A model generated the notes under the pieces. It was given only the letters and a program-made list of their open reading frames with translations, did not search any database and was not told where the DNA came from. Of a DNA stretch of 64,000 nucleotides, positions 9,079 through 18,918 are shown piece by piece; position 1 is the first letter of the stretch, and every line of letters begins with the position of its first letter. The position numbers and the translations under genes are program-made. The DNA is from Parerythrobacter aestuarii. GTDB lineage: Bacteria; Pseudomonadota; Alphaproteobacteria; Sphingomonadales; Sphingomonadaceae. Location: contig NZ_JARBWD010000001.1 of assembly GCF_030140925.1 (NCBI RefSeq), positions 930,001-994,000 on the forward strand, given 5' to 3'.

Positions 9079-9993
9079 ATGGACGTCTATCTCCCTATCG
9101 CCAATCTCTCAGTCAATGGACTGGTGATCATTGCGCTTGGCGTACTGACAGGGATCCTGTCCGGACTGTTCGGTGTTGGCGGCGGCTTTCTCACAACGCC
9201 GCTGCTGATTTTCTACGGCATTTCGCCAACAGTGGCCGCCGCCTCGGCCGCAACGCAGGTAACCGGGGCCAGCGTCTCCGGCGTGCTGGCGCATCAGCGG
9301 GCAGGCGGGGTCGATTATCGCATGGGCGCAGTGCTTGTCGTGGGCGGCATCCTGGGGGCAATGGTGGGGGCTCTGCTGTTCCGGTTGCTGCAGTCGCTCG
9401 GCCAGATCGATGTCGTCATCAATGTGCTCTACGTCCTGATGCTGGGCACAATCGGCTCGCTCATGCTCCGCGAAGCGCTTGACGCGATATTTGCTCGCAG
9501 ACGTGGCAGCGAACCCGTGGCAGCCAAGCGTCGCCACCATCCGCTGGTAGCCTCGCTACCCTATCGCTGGCGGTTCTATCGTAGCGGGCTCTACATCTCT
9601 CCTCTGGCACCTTTGATCCTTGGATTTCTTGTCGGCATACTGACCATGCTGATGGGTGTCGGTGGTGGTTTCATGCTGGTCCCGGCCATGCTGTACATTC
9701 TCGGCATGAGCGGGCGGGTCGTGGTCGGCACATCGCTGTTCAACATCCTGTTCGTAACCATGGCGACGACAATGACTCACGCCCTCACGACCAAGGCAGT
9801 TGACCTGATCCTTGCGGGCCTGTTGCTGATCGGATCAGTCATGGGGGCACAGTTCGGTACCAAGATCGCTCTGAAGGCCCGCCCGGATATCCTGCGTCTG
9901 GTGCTGGCATCGATCGTGATCCTGATCGCCCTGCGGATGCTGTTCGGACTGGGCGTGGCACCGGACGAAATCTATTCGGTGACCTTGTTGTGA
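9079..9993 (+). CDS. TauE/SafE family anion transporter
   Basis: 304 residues, about eight membrane segments in two homologous halves. Each half carries the family glycine motif: GVGGGFLTTPLL near residue 31 and GVGGGFMLVPAML near 193. Family members export sulfite, sulfoacetate or related organosulfur anions; the substrate here cannot be assigned. The ATG at 9079 lies 50 bp after the beta-barrel gene. The stop overlaps the next gene's GTG by 4 bp, and the pairing TauE-TIGR02186 is known in alphaproteobacteria. Confidence 0.85.
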   Translation: MDVYLPIANLSVNGLVIIALGVLTGILSGLFGVGGGFLTTPLLIFYGISPTVAAASAATQVTGASVSGVLAHQRAGGVDYRMGAVLVVGGILGAMVGALLFRLLQSLGQIDVVINVLYVLMLGTIGSLMLREALDAIFARRRGSEPVAAKRRHHPLVASLPYRWRFYRSGLYISPLAPLILGFLVGILTMLMGVGGGFMLVPAMLYILGMSGRVVVGTSLFNILFVTMATTMTHALTTKAVDLILAGLLLIGSVMGAQFGTKIALKARPDILRLVLASIVILIALRMLFGLGVAPDEIYSVTLL

Positions 9994-10745
9994 ACCGGCT
10001 TCTTGCCCTGATGCTGGCATTCTTTGCGCTGACTGCGCAAAGCGACCCGGTGCTGGTGCCCGAGGTTTCGCAGCACAAGGTCGAACTGCGACAGGGCTTT
10101 ACTGGTACGGAACTGCTGCTGTTTGGAGCGGTGCTCGACCCGCAAGGACGGCGGATGAGCGAGGAATACGACATTATCGTCGTCCTCAAGGGGCCGACCC
10201 AGCCGATCCTGTTGCGCGAGAAGCAGCAGATCGGCGGTATCTGGATGAACGCGGAGAGCATGGATTTCCGCTCTGCGCCGTCCTATTTTGCGGTTGCTTC
10301 GAACCGTCCCATTGACCGGATCGTGGATGACCGCACTGCGGCGATTTTCGAATTCGGGACGGATTTCATCCAGCTTTCTCCCAGTGGTACGATCGACCCG
10401 GAAGAACAGGCCCGCTTTCGTGACGGGCTGGTCGACTTGCGGCAACGCCTGGGGCTCTACAAGCAGGACTTCCGCGGGGTCCAGCTTCGCGAAGGGGTGC
10501 TGTACCAGGCGCGCATTGCACTGCCTTCGAATGTCCATGCGGGGACCTACACGGCAGAAACGTTCGCTGTCAGCAGGGGACGTGTGATTGCCTCTGCCAT
10601 AGCCGAAGTCGAGGTGGAGAAGGTTGGCTTCGAGCGCTTCGTGGAAACGGCAGCGCTATATTGGTCGTTTCTTTACGGGCTGGTGGCGATCGGTCTCTCG
10701 GTCGGCATGGGTTGGCTGGCCGGTCGGCTTTTTGCCATGATCTGA
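9990..10745 (+). CDS. TIGR02186 family transmembrane protein
   Basis: 251 residues with GTG start in a GTGA overlap with the TauE gene. It has a short signal sequence (about 1-18), a periplasmic beta-rich domain beginning VLVPEVSQHKVELRQGFTG, and one C-terminal membrane helix (about 222-248, YWSFLYGLVAIGLSVGMGW). This is the architecture of the uncharacterised TIGR02186 group, which habitually lies beside TauE/SafE genes. A periplasmic accessory subunit for the exporter is a reasonable inference from linkage, unproven. Confidence 0.75.
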   Translation: MNRLLALMLAFFALTAQSDPVLVPEVSQHKVELRQGFTGTELLLFGAVLDPQGRRMSEEYDIIVVLKGPTQPILLREKQQIGGIWMNAESMDFRSAPSYFAVASNRPIDRIVDDRTAAIFEFGTDFIQLSPSGTIDPEEQARFRDGLVDLRQRLGLYKQDFRGVQLREGVLYQARIALPSNVHAGTYTAETFAVSRGRVIASAIAEVEVEKVGFERFVETAALYWSFLYGLVAIGLSVGMGWLAGRLFAMI

Positions 10746-10833
10746 ACCTCTTGCAGCGCGGTTGACGCGTTCTTAACCCCAATTCGCCTATGCCCGGCGG
10801 GTAACACCACATTGGGGATCGAGGTCCGAATAC

Positions 10834-12504
10834 ATGACTGACATGGGCAACCAGGATATCCGCGCGGCTGCGCCTGCCGGACAGGCGCAGGGCAAACCCG
10901 TCGACAACACCGCCAAGCCCATTGGCGTCGTGCTGGAGATCGCCGGTTCGGGCTCGCAGATCGCGCTTGACCTGCAGCGGCTCAATGAATGCATGAAGGA
11001 CCAGGATCCTTCGGTCGCCCTTGCCGGCCAGGTCGGTAGCCAGATCAAGATCAAGGTTGGCAACAGCTGGCTGCTGGCGAGCGTCCGAAACCAGCGCCAG
11101 GACCGGCGCCAGAACGGCGGGATCATTGCCAACATCGACTTCCTTGGTGAAGGCCAGGAAGAGAAGCTCACCGGTCGCATTCACAGCTTCAAGCGCGGGG
11201 TCACCCGGTATCCTGTCCCCGGAGCCTATATCTACCCGGCCAGCACGGCCGACCTGAAAATGGTTTACGCTAGCGATGGGCGCTCCAACATCCAGATCGG
11301 CACAGTCTATCCGACCAAGGATATTCGCGCCGGGCTTTATGTGGACGCCATGCTGGGCAAGCACTTCGCGCTGCTCGGCTCCACCGGTACCGGTAAGTCG
11401 ACCAGCGCCGCGCTGATCCTGCACCGGATCTGCGAAGCAGCGCCCGCCGGGCATATCCTGATGATCGACCCGCACGGCGAGTATTCGGCGGCTTTCAAGA
11501 ACACCGGTCTCATCCTCGACGTGTCGAACCTGCAGATGCCATACTGGCTGATGAACTTCCAGGAACACTGCGAAGTGCTGCTGACCACGACCGGCAACGA
11601 TCGGCAAACCGACGAAGACATCCTCGCCAAATGCCTGCTCAAGGCGCGGCAGAAGAACCGGCTGGCCGAGTTGTTGGGCAAGATCACTGTCGACTCGCCG
11701 ATTCCCTACCTGCTGTCTGACCTCTCAGCCGCCGTTGCAGACGAGATGGGCAAGTTGGACAAGGCGCACTCCTCGGCGCCCTACATGCGCATCAAGACCA
11801 AGCTCGAAGAGCTCAAGGGCGACCCGCGCTACCAGTTCATGTTCTCCGGCATGCTGGTGGGCGACACCATGGCCGAGTTCATTTCCAAGATCTTCCGCAT
11901 GCCGAGCGACGGCAAGCCGATCGCGATCATCGACGTGTCCGGCGTCCCCTCGGACATCACCAGCACCGTGGTGGCAGTGCTCAGCCGCCTGGTCTTCGAC
12001 TACGCGATCTGGGCCCGCGAAGAGCGCACGCGGCCGATCCTGCTGGTCTGCGAGGAAGCGCACCGCTACGTGCCGAGCGAGAAGAACGCCGATGGCTCGT
12101 CGGTTGGCGACATCCTCAGCCGTATCGCCAAGGAAGGCCGTAAGTACGGTATCTCTCTGGGCCTCATCACCCAGCGTCCGTCCGACCTTGCCGAAGGCGT
12201 GTTGTCGCAGTGCGGCACCATCATCTCGATGCGTCTCAACAACGAGCGCGACCAGGCCTTCGTGAAAGCCGCCATGCCCGAAGGCGCGCGCGGTTTCCTC
12301 GATTCCATCCCCGCACTGCGCAACCGCGAATGCATCGTCTGCGGCGAAGGTGTGGCGATCCCGATCCGCGTCTCGTTCGACAATCTCGAAGAGTCCAAGC
12401 GTCCGGCGTCGGAAGACCCGAGCTTCATCGAGCTGTGGAACCAGAGCGGCGGCGAAGAGGATTCGGTCGGGCGCGTGGTCCAGAGGTGGCGCGCTCAAGG
12501 ATAG
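10834..12504 (+). CDS. HerA-like ATP-binding protein (DUF87)
   Basis: 556 residues. An N-terminal HAS-barrel-like region (about 25-150) is followed by a RecA-type ATPase with Walker A GSTGTGKST (about 182-190), Walker B ILLVCEEAH (about 403-411) and a downstream ITQRPSDL segment typical of HerA/FtsK-like ring ATPases. HerA proteins translocate DNA, usually with a NurA nuclease, but no nuclease gene is nearby. It stands alone behind a hairpin and a convergent queE. The conserved, single-gene setting argues for a housekeeping role. Confidence 0.82.
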   Translation: MTDMGNQDIRAAAPAGQAQGKPVDNTAKPIGVVLEIAGSGSQIALDLQRLNECMKDQDPSVALAGQVGSQIKIKVGNSWLLASVRNQRQDRRQNGGIIANIDFLGEGQEEKLTGRIHSFKRGVTRYPVPGAYIYPASTADLKMVYASDGRSNIQIGTVYPTKDIRAGLYVDAMLGKHFALLGSTGTGKSTSAALILHRICEAAPAGHILMIDPHGEYSAAFKNTGLILDVSNLQMPYWLMNFQEHCEVLLTTTGNDRQTDEDILAKCLLKARQKNRLAELLGKITVDSPIPYLLSDLSAAVADEMGKLDKAHSSAPYMRIKTKLEELKGDPRYQFMFSGMLVGDTMAEFISKIFRMPSDGKPIAIIDVSGVPSDITSTVVAVLSRLVFDYAIWAREERTRPILLVCEEAHRYVPSEKNADGSSVGDILSRIAKEGRKYGISLGLITQRPSDLAEGVLSQCGTIISMRLNNERDQAFVKAAMPEGARGFLDSIPALRNRECIVCGEGVAIPIRVSFDNLEESKRPASEDPSFIELWNQSGGEEDSVGRVVQRWRAQG

Positions 12505-12509
12505 CTTTG

Positions 12510-12531
12510 CGCTCCCACCTCCGTGGGAGCG
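12510..12531. repeat. Perfect 9-bp hairpin, REP-like or weak terminator
   Basis: CGCTCCCAC and GTGGGAGCG pair perfectly around a CTCC loop in the gap between the convergent HerA-like gene and queE. No T run follows on either strand, so it is either a factor-assisted terminator or a copy of a REP-type intergenic palindrome. Confidence 0.6.
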
Positions 12532-12621
12532 TCCTCGCGGCTATTCCTCCTTCCAGTCAGGCTGCTGCGGGTGCGCGGTCGCGCTTGCAGCGCTGCGCGC
12601 CGTGCTCCGCAGCCAAGACAT

Positions 12622-13359
12622 TCACGTTCCCCTGGTATCTCCGAACAGGTGGATGTGGAGCCGGTCCGAGAGGCCGTATCCATGCTCCAGGCATAGCTGC
12701 ACCAGCCATTCCTCGCGCCGGCGCAGGGTCGCGCTGTCGGTCCCTTCGGGCATCAGGAAGATGCGCTGCGGGGGAATGGCGTGGGCGCGTTGCAGTACCA
12801 GTACCTCGTCGACATCGCCAGGTTCGGCGATCACGAACTTGAAGAACGCCCGCTCATCGAGCGCATAGCTGTCGAGCCGCTCGGGGATCAGCGCGAGATC
12901 GGCCGGATTGCCCGAATGCGCGAGCTTGGGGCTGACATTGTACTGGTCGATGCGGATATCGAGCCGGGGCGGGGCCTTGGTGGTGCCGTTGGTTTCGACT
13001 TCCACTGACATGTCGGGCAAGTGCTCAAGCATCTCCGCCAGCGGCCCGGCCTGCAGCAAGGGTTCGCCGCCTGTGATGACGAGCCGCTTCTGCCCCAGCG
13101 CCGCGATCCGCTCGGCCACGTCTGCGGGTTCGAGCGAGAGCTGGTTGGCCTTGCGCGCGTAGGTCTCGCCGCTGCGATGCGGGCGGTTGTCGCCTTCGAA
13201 ACGCCAGGTGTAGGCGGTGTCGCACCACACGCAGGCGAGGTTGCAGCGGCTGAGCCGGACGAAAGCCACCGGCGTGCCTGCGCTTGGCCCCTCACCCTGG
13301 ACGGAGGCAAAGATCTCCGGCCCGCCCGAGTCGTCTGTGGCGAGGACTAGCTGCGCCAC
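12622..13359 (-). CDS. queE: 7-carboxy-7-deazaguanine synthase
   Basis: Radical SAM enzyme that contracts 6-carboxy-tetrahydropterin to 7-carboxy-7-deazaguanine in queuosine biosynthesis. 245 residues from a GTG at 13359, which begins 1 bp after the valS stop; no in-frame ATG gives a sensible N-terminus. The iron-sulfur cysteines are Cys39, Cys43 and Cys46 (CNLACVWC), preceded by the QueE-typical EIFASVQGEGPSAGTP. ITGGEPLLQ is the glycine motif for SAM. No other queuosine genes lie in the window. Cotranscribed with valS. Confidence 0.9.
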   Translation of the reverse strand: MAQLVLATDDSGGPEIFASVQGEGPSAGTPVAFVRLSRCNLACVWCDTAYTWRFEGDNRPHRSGETYARKANQLSLEPADVAERIAALGQKRLVITGGEPLLQAGPLAEMLEHLPDMSVEVETNGTTKAPPRLDIRIDQYNVSPKLAHSGNPADLALIPERLDSYALDERAFFKFVIAEPGDVDEVLVLQRAHAIPPQRIFLMPEGTDSATLRRREEWLVQLCLEHGYGLSDRLHIHLFGDTRGT

Positions 13360-13360
13360 G

Positions 13361-16090
13361 TCATCCCAACCGCGCCAGCGCCGCCTTGAGCCGCTCGACT
13401 TCGGCGCTGTGGTGGGCGAAGTCGGCCTTGGCCTTCTCCACCGCTTCGGGCGCGGCGCGTTCGACGAAGTTGGCGTTCGACAAACGGCCATCGAGCGATT
13501 TGGCTTCCTTCTCCGAGGCGGCGAGCGCCTTCTCGAGGCGGGCCTTCTCGGCGTCGATATCGATGATGCCTTCGAGTGGGATCACGAATACGTCGCTACC
13601 GGCGGTGACCTGCATGGCCGGGCCAGCGGGCGCTTCGCCCACGGTGACCGGGGTCAGCCGCGCGAGGCGTTCTATCGCGGCGCTGCTGCGCTCGATGGTG
13701 CGGCTGGCTACGCCGGATGGTTGCGGCAGGAAAGCCGCCAGCTTTGCGCCCGGCGCGATGCCCAGCTCGTTCTTGGCCGAACGGACATTGCCGGTCAGCT
13801 CGATCACCCAGTCGATCGCATCGGTTGCGTCCTTGCTCACGCTGGCGCGCGGGTTGGGCCATTTGGCGAGGATCAGCTCGTACTCGCGTTCGCCCTGCGC
13901 GTGCCACAGCTCTTCGGTGATGAAGGGCATGAAGGGGTGTAGCATGACGAGGATCTGGTCGAGCACCCATCCGGCAACCGCGCGGGTTTCGGCGGCGGCA
14001 GCTTCGCTCGCACCCTCCGCGAACACCGGCTTGATGAGCTCGAGGTACCAGTCGCAGAAGCGGCTCCACACAAAGTGATAGATCGTATTGGCTGCGGCAT
14101 CGAAGCGCAGGCCGGCCATCGCTTCGTCGAGCGCTTCGACCGTTTGCTGGACTTCGCCGATGATCCACTGGTTGGCGGCGAGGCGCGCTTCGGGTGCCGC
14201 CAGCGTATCGCTCGCGCCGATGCCGTTGGACTGGCAGAAGCGCGTCGCGTTCCACAGTTTGGTGGCGAAGTTGCGGTATCCCTCGACCCGCTTCTCATCC
14301 ATCTTGATGTCGCGACCCTGGCTTTCCATCGCCGCCATGAAGAAGCGCATGGCATCGGCGCCATACTGGTCGATCAGGATCAGCGGATCGACGACATTGC
14401 CCTTGGACTTGGACATCTTCGAGCCGTCCGCGGCGCGGACGAGGCCGTGGAGGTAGAGCTTGGGCCACGGGGCCTGCCCGGTGTTGAAATACCCCGCCAT
14501 CATCATCCGGGCGTCCCAGAAGAAAAGGATGTCGAAGCCAGAGATCAGCAGGTCGTTGGGGTAGTGCTTTTCCAGCAGCGCGCTCTCGTCCGGCCAGCCG
14601 AGCGTCGCGAAGGGCCAGAGGGCGGAGGAGAACCAGGTGTCGAGGACGTCGCTGTCCTGCGTTAGGGCGACGCCTTCGCCGGCCTGCGCCTGCGCTTCAG
14701 CCTCGGACATGGCAACATAGCATTCGCCATTGTCGCCATACCAAGCCGGGATCCGGTGCCCCCACCATAGTTGGCGGCTGACGCACCACGGCTGGATGTT
14801 CTCCATCCAGTTGAAGAAGGTCTTTTCCCAGCTCTTGGGGACGATCTCGATCTCGCCGCTCTTGACCGCTGCGATCGGCTTCTTCGCCAGTTCCTCGGCG
14901 TTCACATACCACTGGTCAGTCAGCCACGGCTCGATCACCACGCCGCCGCGGTCGCCGAAGGGGGTGGCTATCTGGCGGGGCTCGGCGTCGAGCTCCTGCT
15001 CCTCGCCTTTCTTGGTCTTGGTGATGTGCGGGATCAGGTAGCCCTGTTCCTTCAGGCGCTGGACCACCAGCTCGCGCGCGCCATCGACGCCGTCTCGCTT
15101 GAAGCGATGCAGGCCGATAAATTCCTCCGGCACCAGCCCGTCGGCGGTCTGGCAGACATTGGCATCGCCATCGAGCATGTTGAGCATCTCGCCCGCCGCG
15201 ATCCCGGCGCGCTTGCCGACTTCGAAGTCGTTGAAATCATGCCCCGGCGTGATCTTCACCGCACCTGAACCCAGCTCGGGGTCGGCGTGCTCGTCGGCAA
15301 CGACAGGAATGCGCCGACCGGTCAGCGGCAGGATAACGTGCTTGCCGACCACGCTGGAGTATCGATCATCGGTCGGATGCACCGCCACCGCCATATCGGC
15401 CAGCATCGTCTCGGGCCGTGTGGTGGCGACTTCGATGTATTCCTGCCCACTATCGAGCGTCACACCATCTGCGAGCGGATACTTGAAATGCCAGAAGCTG
15501 CCCGGGATCGTCTGCTGCTCGACTTCGAGGTCGCTGATCGCAGTCTTCAGCTTCGGGTCCCAGTTCACCAGCCGCTTGTCGCGGTAGATCAGGCCCTTGT
15601 TATAAAGGTCCACGAACACCTTGAGCACCGCCTTGGTGAAGTGCTCGTCCATGGTGAACTGCTCGCGGCTCCAGTCCATCGAGCAGCCCAGGCGGCGCAG
15701 CTGGCGGGTGATGGTGCCGCCGCTTTCCGCCTTCCATTTCCAGACGATGTCGTTGAATTCTTCGCGGGTGTAGTTGGTGCGCTTGTCCTGCCGCTCTTCC
15801 AGCTGGCGCTCGACCACCATTTGCGTCGCAATCCCGGCATGGTCGGTGCCGACCACCCACAGCGCATCCTTGCCGCGCAGGCGTTCATAGCGGATGACGA
15901 TATCCTGCAGCGTGTTGTCGAGCGCGTGGCCGATATGGAGGCTGCCGGTCACATTGGGCGGCGGGTTGACGATGGTGAAGGGCTCGGCGTCAGGGCGCTC
16001 GGGCCGAAACAGCCCTTTCTCTTCCCAATGCTGGTACCATCGCGCCTCGATAGTGGCGGGGTCAAACGTCTTGTCGAGTTCTTGTGTCAT
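13361..16090 (-). CDS. valS: Valyl-tRNA synthetase
   Basis: Class I synthetase charging tRNA-Val. 909 residues, full length. The HIGH motif is at residues 52-55 (SLHIGHA) and KMSKS at about 557-561. An editing (CP1) insert lies between, and a C-terminal coiled coil (about 845-909, rich in Lys/Glu/Ala heptads) binds the tRNA core. The start ATG at 16090 is followed directly by a typical N-terminus ([20 protein letters not shown]). Queuosine gene queE follows 1 bp downstream. Confidence 0.97.
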   Translation of the reverse strand: MTQELDKTFDPATIEARWYQHWEEKGLFRPERPDAEPFTIVNPPPNVTGSLHIGHALDNTLQDIVIRYERLRGKDALWVVGTDHAGIATQMVVERQLEERQDKRTNYTREEFNDIVWKWKAESGGTITRQLRRLGCSMDWSREQFTMDEHFTKAVLKVFVDLYNKGLIYRDKRLVNWDPKLKTAISDLEVEQQTIPGSFWHFKYPLADGVTLDSGQEYIEVATTRPETMLADMAVAVHPTDDRYSSVVGKHVILPLTGRRIPVVADEHADPELGSGAVKITPGHDFNDFEVGKRAGIAAGEMLNMLDGDANVCQTADGLVPEEFIGLHRFKRDGVDGARELVVQRLKEQGYLIPHITKTKKGEEQELDAEPRQIATPFGDRGGVVIEPWLTDQWYVNAEELAKKPIAAVKSGEIEIVPKSWEKTFFNWMENIQPWCVSRQLWWGHRIPAWYGDNGECYVAMSEAEAQAQAGEGVALTQDSDVLDTWFSSALWPFATLGWPDESALLEKHYPNDLLISGFDILFFWDARMMMAGYFNTGQAPWPKLYLHGLVRAADGSKMSKSKGNVVDPLILIDQYGADAMRFFMAAMESQGRDIKMDEKRVEGYRNFATKLWNATRFCQSNGIGASDTLAAPEARLAANQWIIGEVQQTVEALDEAMAGLRFDAAANTIYHFVWSRFCDWYLELIKPVFAEGASEAAAAETRAVAGWVLDQILVMLHPFMPFITEELWHAQGEREYELILAKWPNPRASVSKDATDAIDWVIELTGNVRSAKNELGIAPGAKLAAFLPQPSGVASRTIERSSAAIERLARLTPVTVGEAPAGPAMQVTAGSDVFVIPLEGIIDIDAEKARLEKALAASEKEAKSLDGRLSNANFVERAAPEAVEKAKADFAHHSAEVERLKAALARLG

Positions 16091-16142
16091 GTCGCTCTGC
16101 CCCTTGCCAAGCCATTAGGTGCAGCGCAACATTTCTCGCGCG

Positions 16143-16811
16143 TCAGGCCATCAGGGCATCGATCTCGGCATTGGCCTTGGCGCGCAGCTGGCGCTTGCAG
16201 GCGACGAAGCCCGGCTGGCTCATAAGCTCTGCTGCGCGACCGACTGCAATGTTGAGCAGGGCATCCGGCGCAACGATCTCGTCGGCCATGCCTGCTGCCA
16301 CCGCTTCCTCAGGCCCGATCAGCTGCGATGTGAGCGCGAGCCGCCGTCGCCACACGGGGTCGAGCCAATGGTCGAGCACCGCCTGCGGCACACTCGGGAA
16401 GACCAGCCCCGCTTTCGCTTCGGGCAGTCCGATCCGGTAGGCCCCTTCCGCAGCGATCACCCAGTCGCCGGTCAGCATCATGATCCCACCCGCGCCGATG
16501 GCGTGGCCGTTGACGGCGCAGACCAGTGCACAGGGCAAGCGGTGCAGGCTGGCGCAGAAGCTGTTGATGGCGTCCCGGGCCCTTCTGCCGCCTTCGGGCG
16601 AGAGTTTCGCCGCGATCTTGGTGTCCATGCCGCGGGTAAAGTCGCTGCCAGCCCCGGTCAGCACGACGCCTCCCGCCGGTGGACCTTCGGCCAAATCGGC
16701 CAGCAAGCCTGCACCTTCCTCGAGGATGTCGGAATTGAGCGCGTTGTAAGGCGGGTTGGTGAGAGTGAGGACACAGGTCCCATCCCGCAAATCGGTCGTG
16801 AAATACTGCAT
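16143..16811 (-). CDS. Enoyl-CoA hydratase/isomerase family protein
   Basis: 222 residues, somewhat short for a crotonase. The start at 16811 follows AGGGAAAG; an upstream start would add 51 Arg-rich residues that are not family-like. The oxyanion-hole segments are DFTRGMDTKI and NGHAIGAGG, and a Glu lies in GLPEAKAGLVFP, so catalysis looks possible. The substrate is unknown. It is separated by 52 bp from valS and is divergent from the Mla operon. Confidence 0.8.
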   Translation of the reverse strand: MQYFTTDLRDGTCVLTLTNPPYNALNSDILEEGAGLLADLAEGPPAGGVVLTGAGSDFTRGMDTKIAAKLSPEGGRRARDAINSFCASLHRLPCALVCAVNGHAIGAGGIMMLTGDWVIAAEGAYRIGLPEAKAGLVFPSVPQAVLDHWLDPVWRRRLALTSQLIGPEEAVAAGMADEIVAPDALLNIAVGRAAELMSQPGFVACKRQLRAKANAEIDALMA

Positions 16812-16948
16812 TGCTGTTCTTTCCCTTGCCCGAATCCGGTGCTTGCGGGCGATCCTAGGGGCACGAACCGGGATTGTCGCGCGGCTTGAATCTCCCCTGC
16901 AAAGTCGGCGCTTGCCTTGCCGGGGCGTTTCCCCGCATAGGTGGCGCG

Positions 16949-18061
16949 ATGTCGGAAGGGGCAAGTTTTACCCTGCAGCAGCAGGATGATGGCAGCACGG
17001 TATTGCGGCTGTCCGGTCCCTATCTGGTGTCTACCATCGGCGCGATCGACCAGGACTTGCGCGATCTAGGAGGTGATTTCCAGGCGGTAGACCTGAGCGA
17101 TGTCGAGGAAATCGATACCGTGGGTGCATGGATGGCCAGCACGGTCGCACGCCGCCACGGTGCCAGCATTGTCGGCGCGGGCGAACGGGCGTTGCGCCTG
17201 ATACGCGCAGTCGAGGCCAGCTCCAACGACGCCGAGATGGCTCCGGACAAGGGCTCGCTGTTCGAGCGCGTCGTGGTCATGACCGGCGAACGGGTCATCC
17301 AGTTCAGCCGCCATTTCGTCGATCTTGTGAGTTTCACCGGCGCTATTCTTACCGCCTTCGGAACACTGCTCATGCACCCGAGCCGTTTCCCCCTAAGGGC
17401 GCTGGTACGCCAGCTGGAACTGGTCGGGATCAATGCCTTGCCGATCATCGGCCTGATGAGCTTCCTGATCGGTATCGTCATTGCACAGCAGGGCGCGGTA
17501 CAGCTCGAACAATTCGGGGCCGAGACGCTGACCGTCAACCTCGTAGGCCGGATTACCTTGCGCGAGCTGGGCGTGCTGATGACTGCGATCATGGTCGCGG
17601 GTCGTTCCGGCTCGGCTTTTGCTGCGCAGATCGGTACGATGAAGCTGACCGAAGAAGTCGATGCCATGCGCACGATCGGCATTTCGCCTGCTGAAGCGCT
17701 GATTATCCCGCGCATCCTCGCTGCCGTCCTGATGATGCCGCTGTTGGGCTTCTATTCGGCCTGCATGGCGATCATCGGTGGCGCGATCATTTCCGATTTC
17801 ACGCTCGGCATTCCGTTCTGGAACTTCCTCGAGCGGATCCAGGATGTGGTGCCTACCTACGACTTGTGGGTTGGCCTCATCAAGGCACCGGTTTTCGGCC
17901 TGATTGTTGCATTGGCGGGCTGTTTCCAGGGCATGCAGGTCCGCGGGAATTCGGAAGAGGTCGGCTCACGGACGACCAAGGCTGTGGTGCAGGCGATCTT
18001 CATGGTAATCGTGCTCGACGCGTTCTTCGCGGTGTTCTTCACGGAAATCGGGTGGGGTTGA
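16949..18061 (+). CDS. mlaE: MlaE-type lipid ABC transporter permease with fused N-terminal STAS domain
   Basis: 370 residues. The start ATG at 16949 has AGGTGG upstream; a TTG at 16874 would add 25 residues. Residues about 1-95 form a STAS domain (LRLSGPYLVSTIGAI ... VDLSDVEEIDTVGAWMAS), the role played in E. coli by separate MlaB. The rest is the MlaE permease with the glutamine/glycine-rich segment VAGRSGSAFAAQIGTMKLTEE. Inner membrane component of a phospholipid or steroid-type transporter between the membranes. TGATG overlap with the ATPase gene. Confidence 0.9.
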   Translation: MSEGASFTLQQQDDGSTVLRLSGPYLVSTIGAIDQDLRDLGGDFQAVDLSDVEEIDTVGAWMASTVARRHGASIVGAGERALRLIRAVEASSNDAEMAPDKGSLFERVVVMTGERVIQFSRHFVDLVSFTGAILTAFGTLLMHPSRFPLRALVRQLELVGINALPIIGLMSFLIGIVIAQQGAVQLEQFGAETLTVNLVGRITLRELGVLMTAIMVAGRSGSAFAAQIGTMKLTEEVDAMRTIGISPAEALIIPRILAAVLMMPLLGFYSACMAIIGGAIISDFTLGIPFWNFLERIQDVVPTYDLWVGLIKAPVFGLIVALAGCFQGMQVRGNSEEVGSRTTKAVVQAIFMVIVLDAFFAVFFTEIGWG

Positions 18062-18915
18062 TGGCCGCCGATCGCAACCTTGCCGAGCATGGACGCTACA
18101 CCGGTGAGTTTCCGATCCGCGTGCGCGGCCTCGTCAACCGGTTCGGCGATTTTACCGTCCACGAAGACCTCGATCTCGATGTCAAGCGCGGCGAGATCCT
18201 GGGCGTCGTCGGAGGTTCGGGTTCGGGCAAGAGCGTGCTGATGCGTTCGATCATCGGCCTGCAGCGTCCATCGGGCGGCGATGTCGATGTGTTCGGGCAC
18301 TCGATCACCGATGTCGATCCGGACCAGCATATCGGCGTACGCGGTCGCTGGGGCGTACTGTTCCAGGGCGGGGCGCTGTTCTCGACCCTGACAGTGGCCG
18401 AGAATGTGCAAGTGCCGCTACGCAAGTTCTATCCCGATCTCGAGCCCGATGTTGTCGATGCCATCGCCCGCTACAAAGTGGTGATGAGCGGACTGCCGGA
18501 GAATGCCGCGAGCAAGTATCCGTCCGAGCTTTCGGGAGGGATGAAAAAGCGCGCCGGCCTGGCCCGGGCGCTGGCGCTTGATCCCGAGCTGCTGTTCCTG
18601 GATGAGCCGACCGCCGGACTCGACCCGATTGGAGCGGCTGCATTTGACCGGCTGACTCGCGAGCTCAAGGAAACGCTGGGGCTGACGGTATTCCTCATCA
18701 CCCATGACTTGGATACGCTTTACGAGATCTGCGACCGGGTGGCAGTGATTGCCGACAGGAAAGTGATCGCCGTGGGAACGATCCCCGAATTGCTGGAAAC
18801 CGAGCATCCCTGGATCCAGGAGTACTTCAATGGACCGCGCGGGCGAGCGGCACAGGCCAGCCAGCTGCGCGCCAAAACCATGGACAATTCCCGCAGCAAC
18901 GGCTCAAAGGGATAA
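18061..18915 (+). CDS. mlaF: MlaF-type ABC transporter ATP-binding protein
   Basis: 284 residues. Walker A GGSGSGKS is at 51-58, signature LSGGMKKR near 157-164 and Walker B LLFLDEPTAGLDP near 178. The lysine-rich signature (GGMKKR) is characteristic of MlaF/Ttg2A ATPases. Starts 1 bp inside the permease stop. It powers lipid movement by the STAS-permease encoded upstream. The C-terminal 30 residues are polar and Ser/Asn-rich. Confidence 0.93.
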   Translation: MAADRNLAEHGRYTGEFPIRVRGLVNRFGDFTVHEDLDLDVKRGEILGVVGGSGSGKSVLMRSIIGLQRPSGGDVDVFGHSITDVDPDQHIGVRGRWGVLFQGGALFSTLTVAENVQVPLRKFYPDLEPDVVDAIARYKVVMSGLPENAASKYPSELSGGMKKRAGLARALALDPELLFLDEPTAGLDPIGAAAFDRLTRELKETLGLTVFLITHDLDTLYEICDRVAVIADRKVIAVGTIPELLETEHPWIQEYFNGPRGRAAQASQLRAKTMDNSRSNGSKG

Positions 18916-18918
18916 GCA

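Noticed and set aside
10762..10794. Sigma-70 promoter before the HerA-like gene (TTGACG ... TATGCC)
   Set aside because: The spacing is about 21 bp, too long for a normal promoter; left unassigned.
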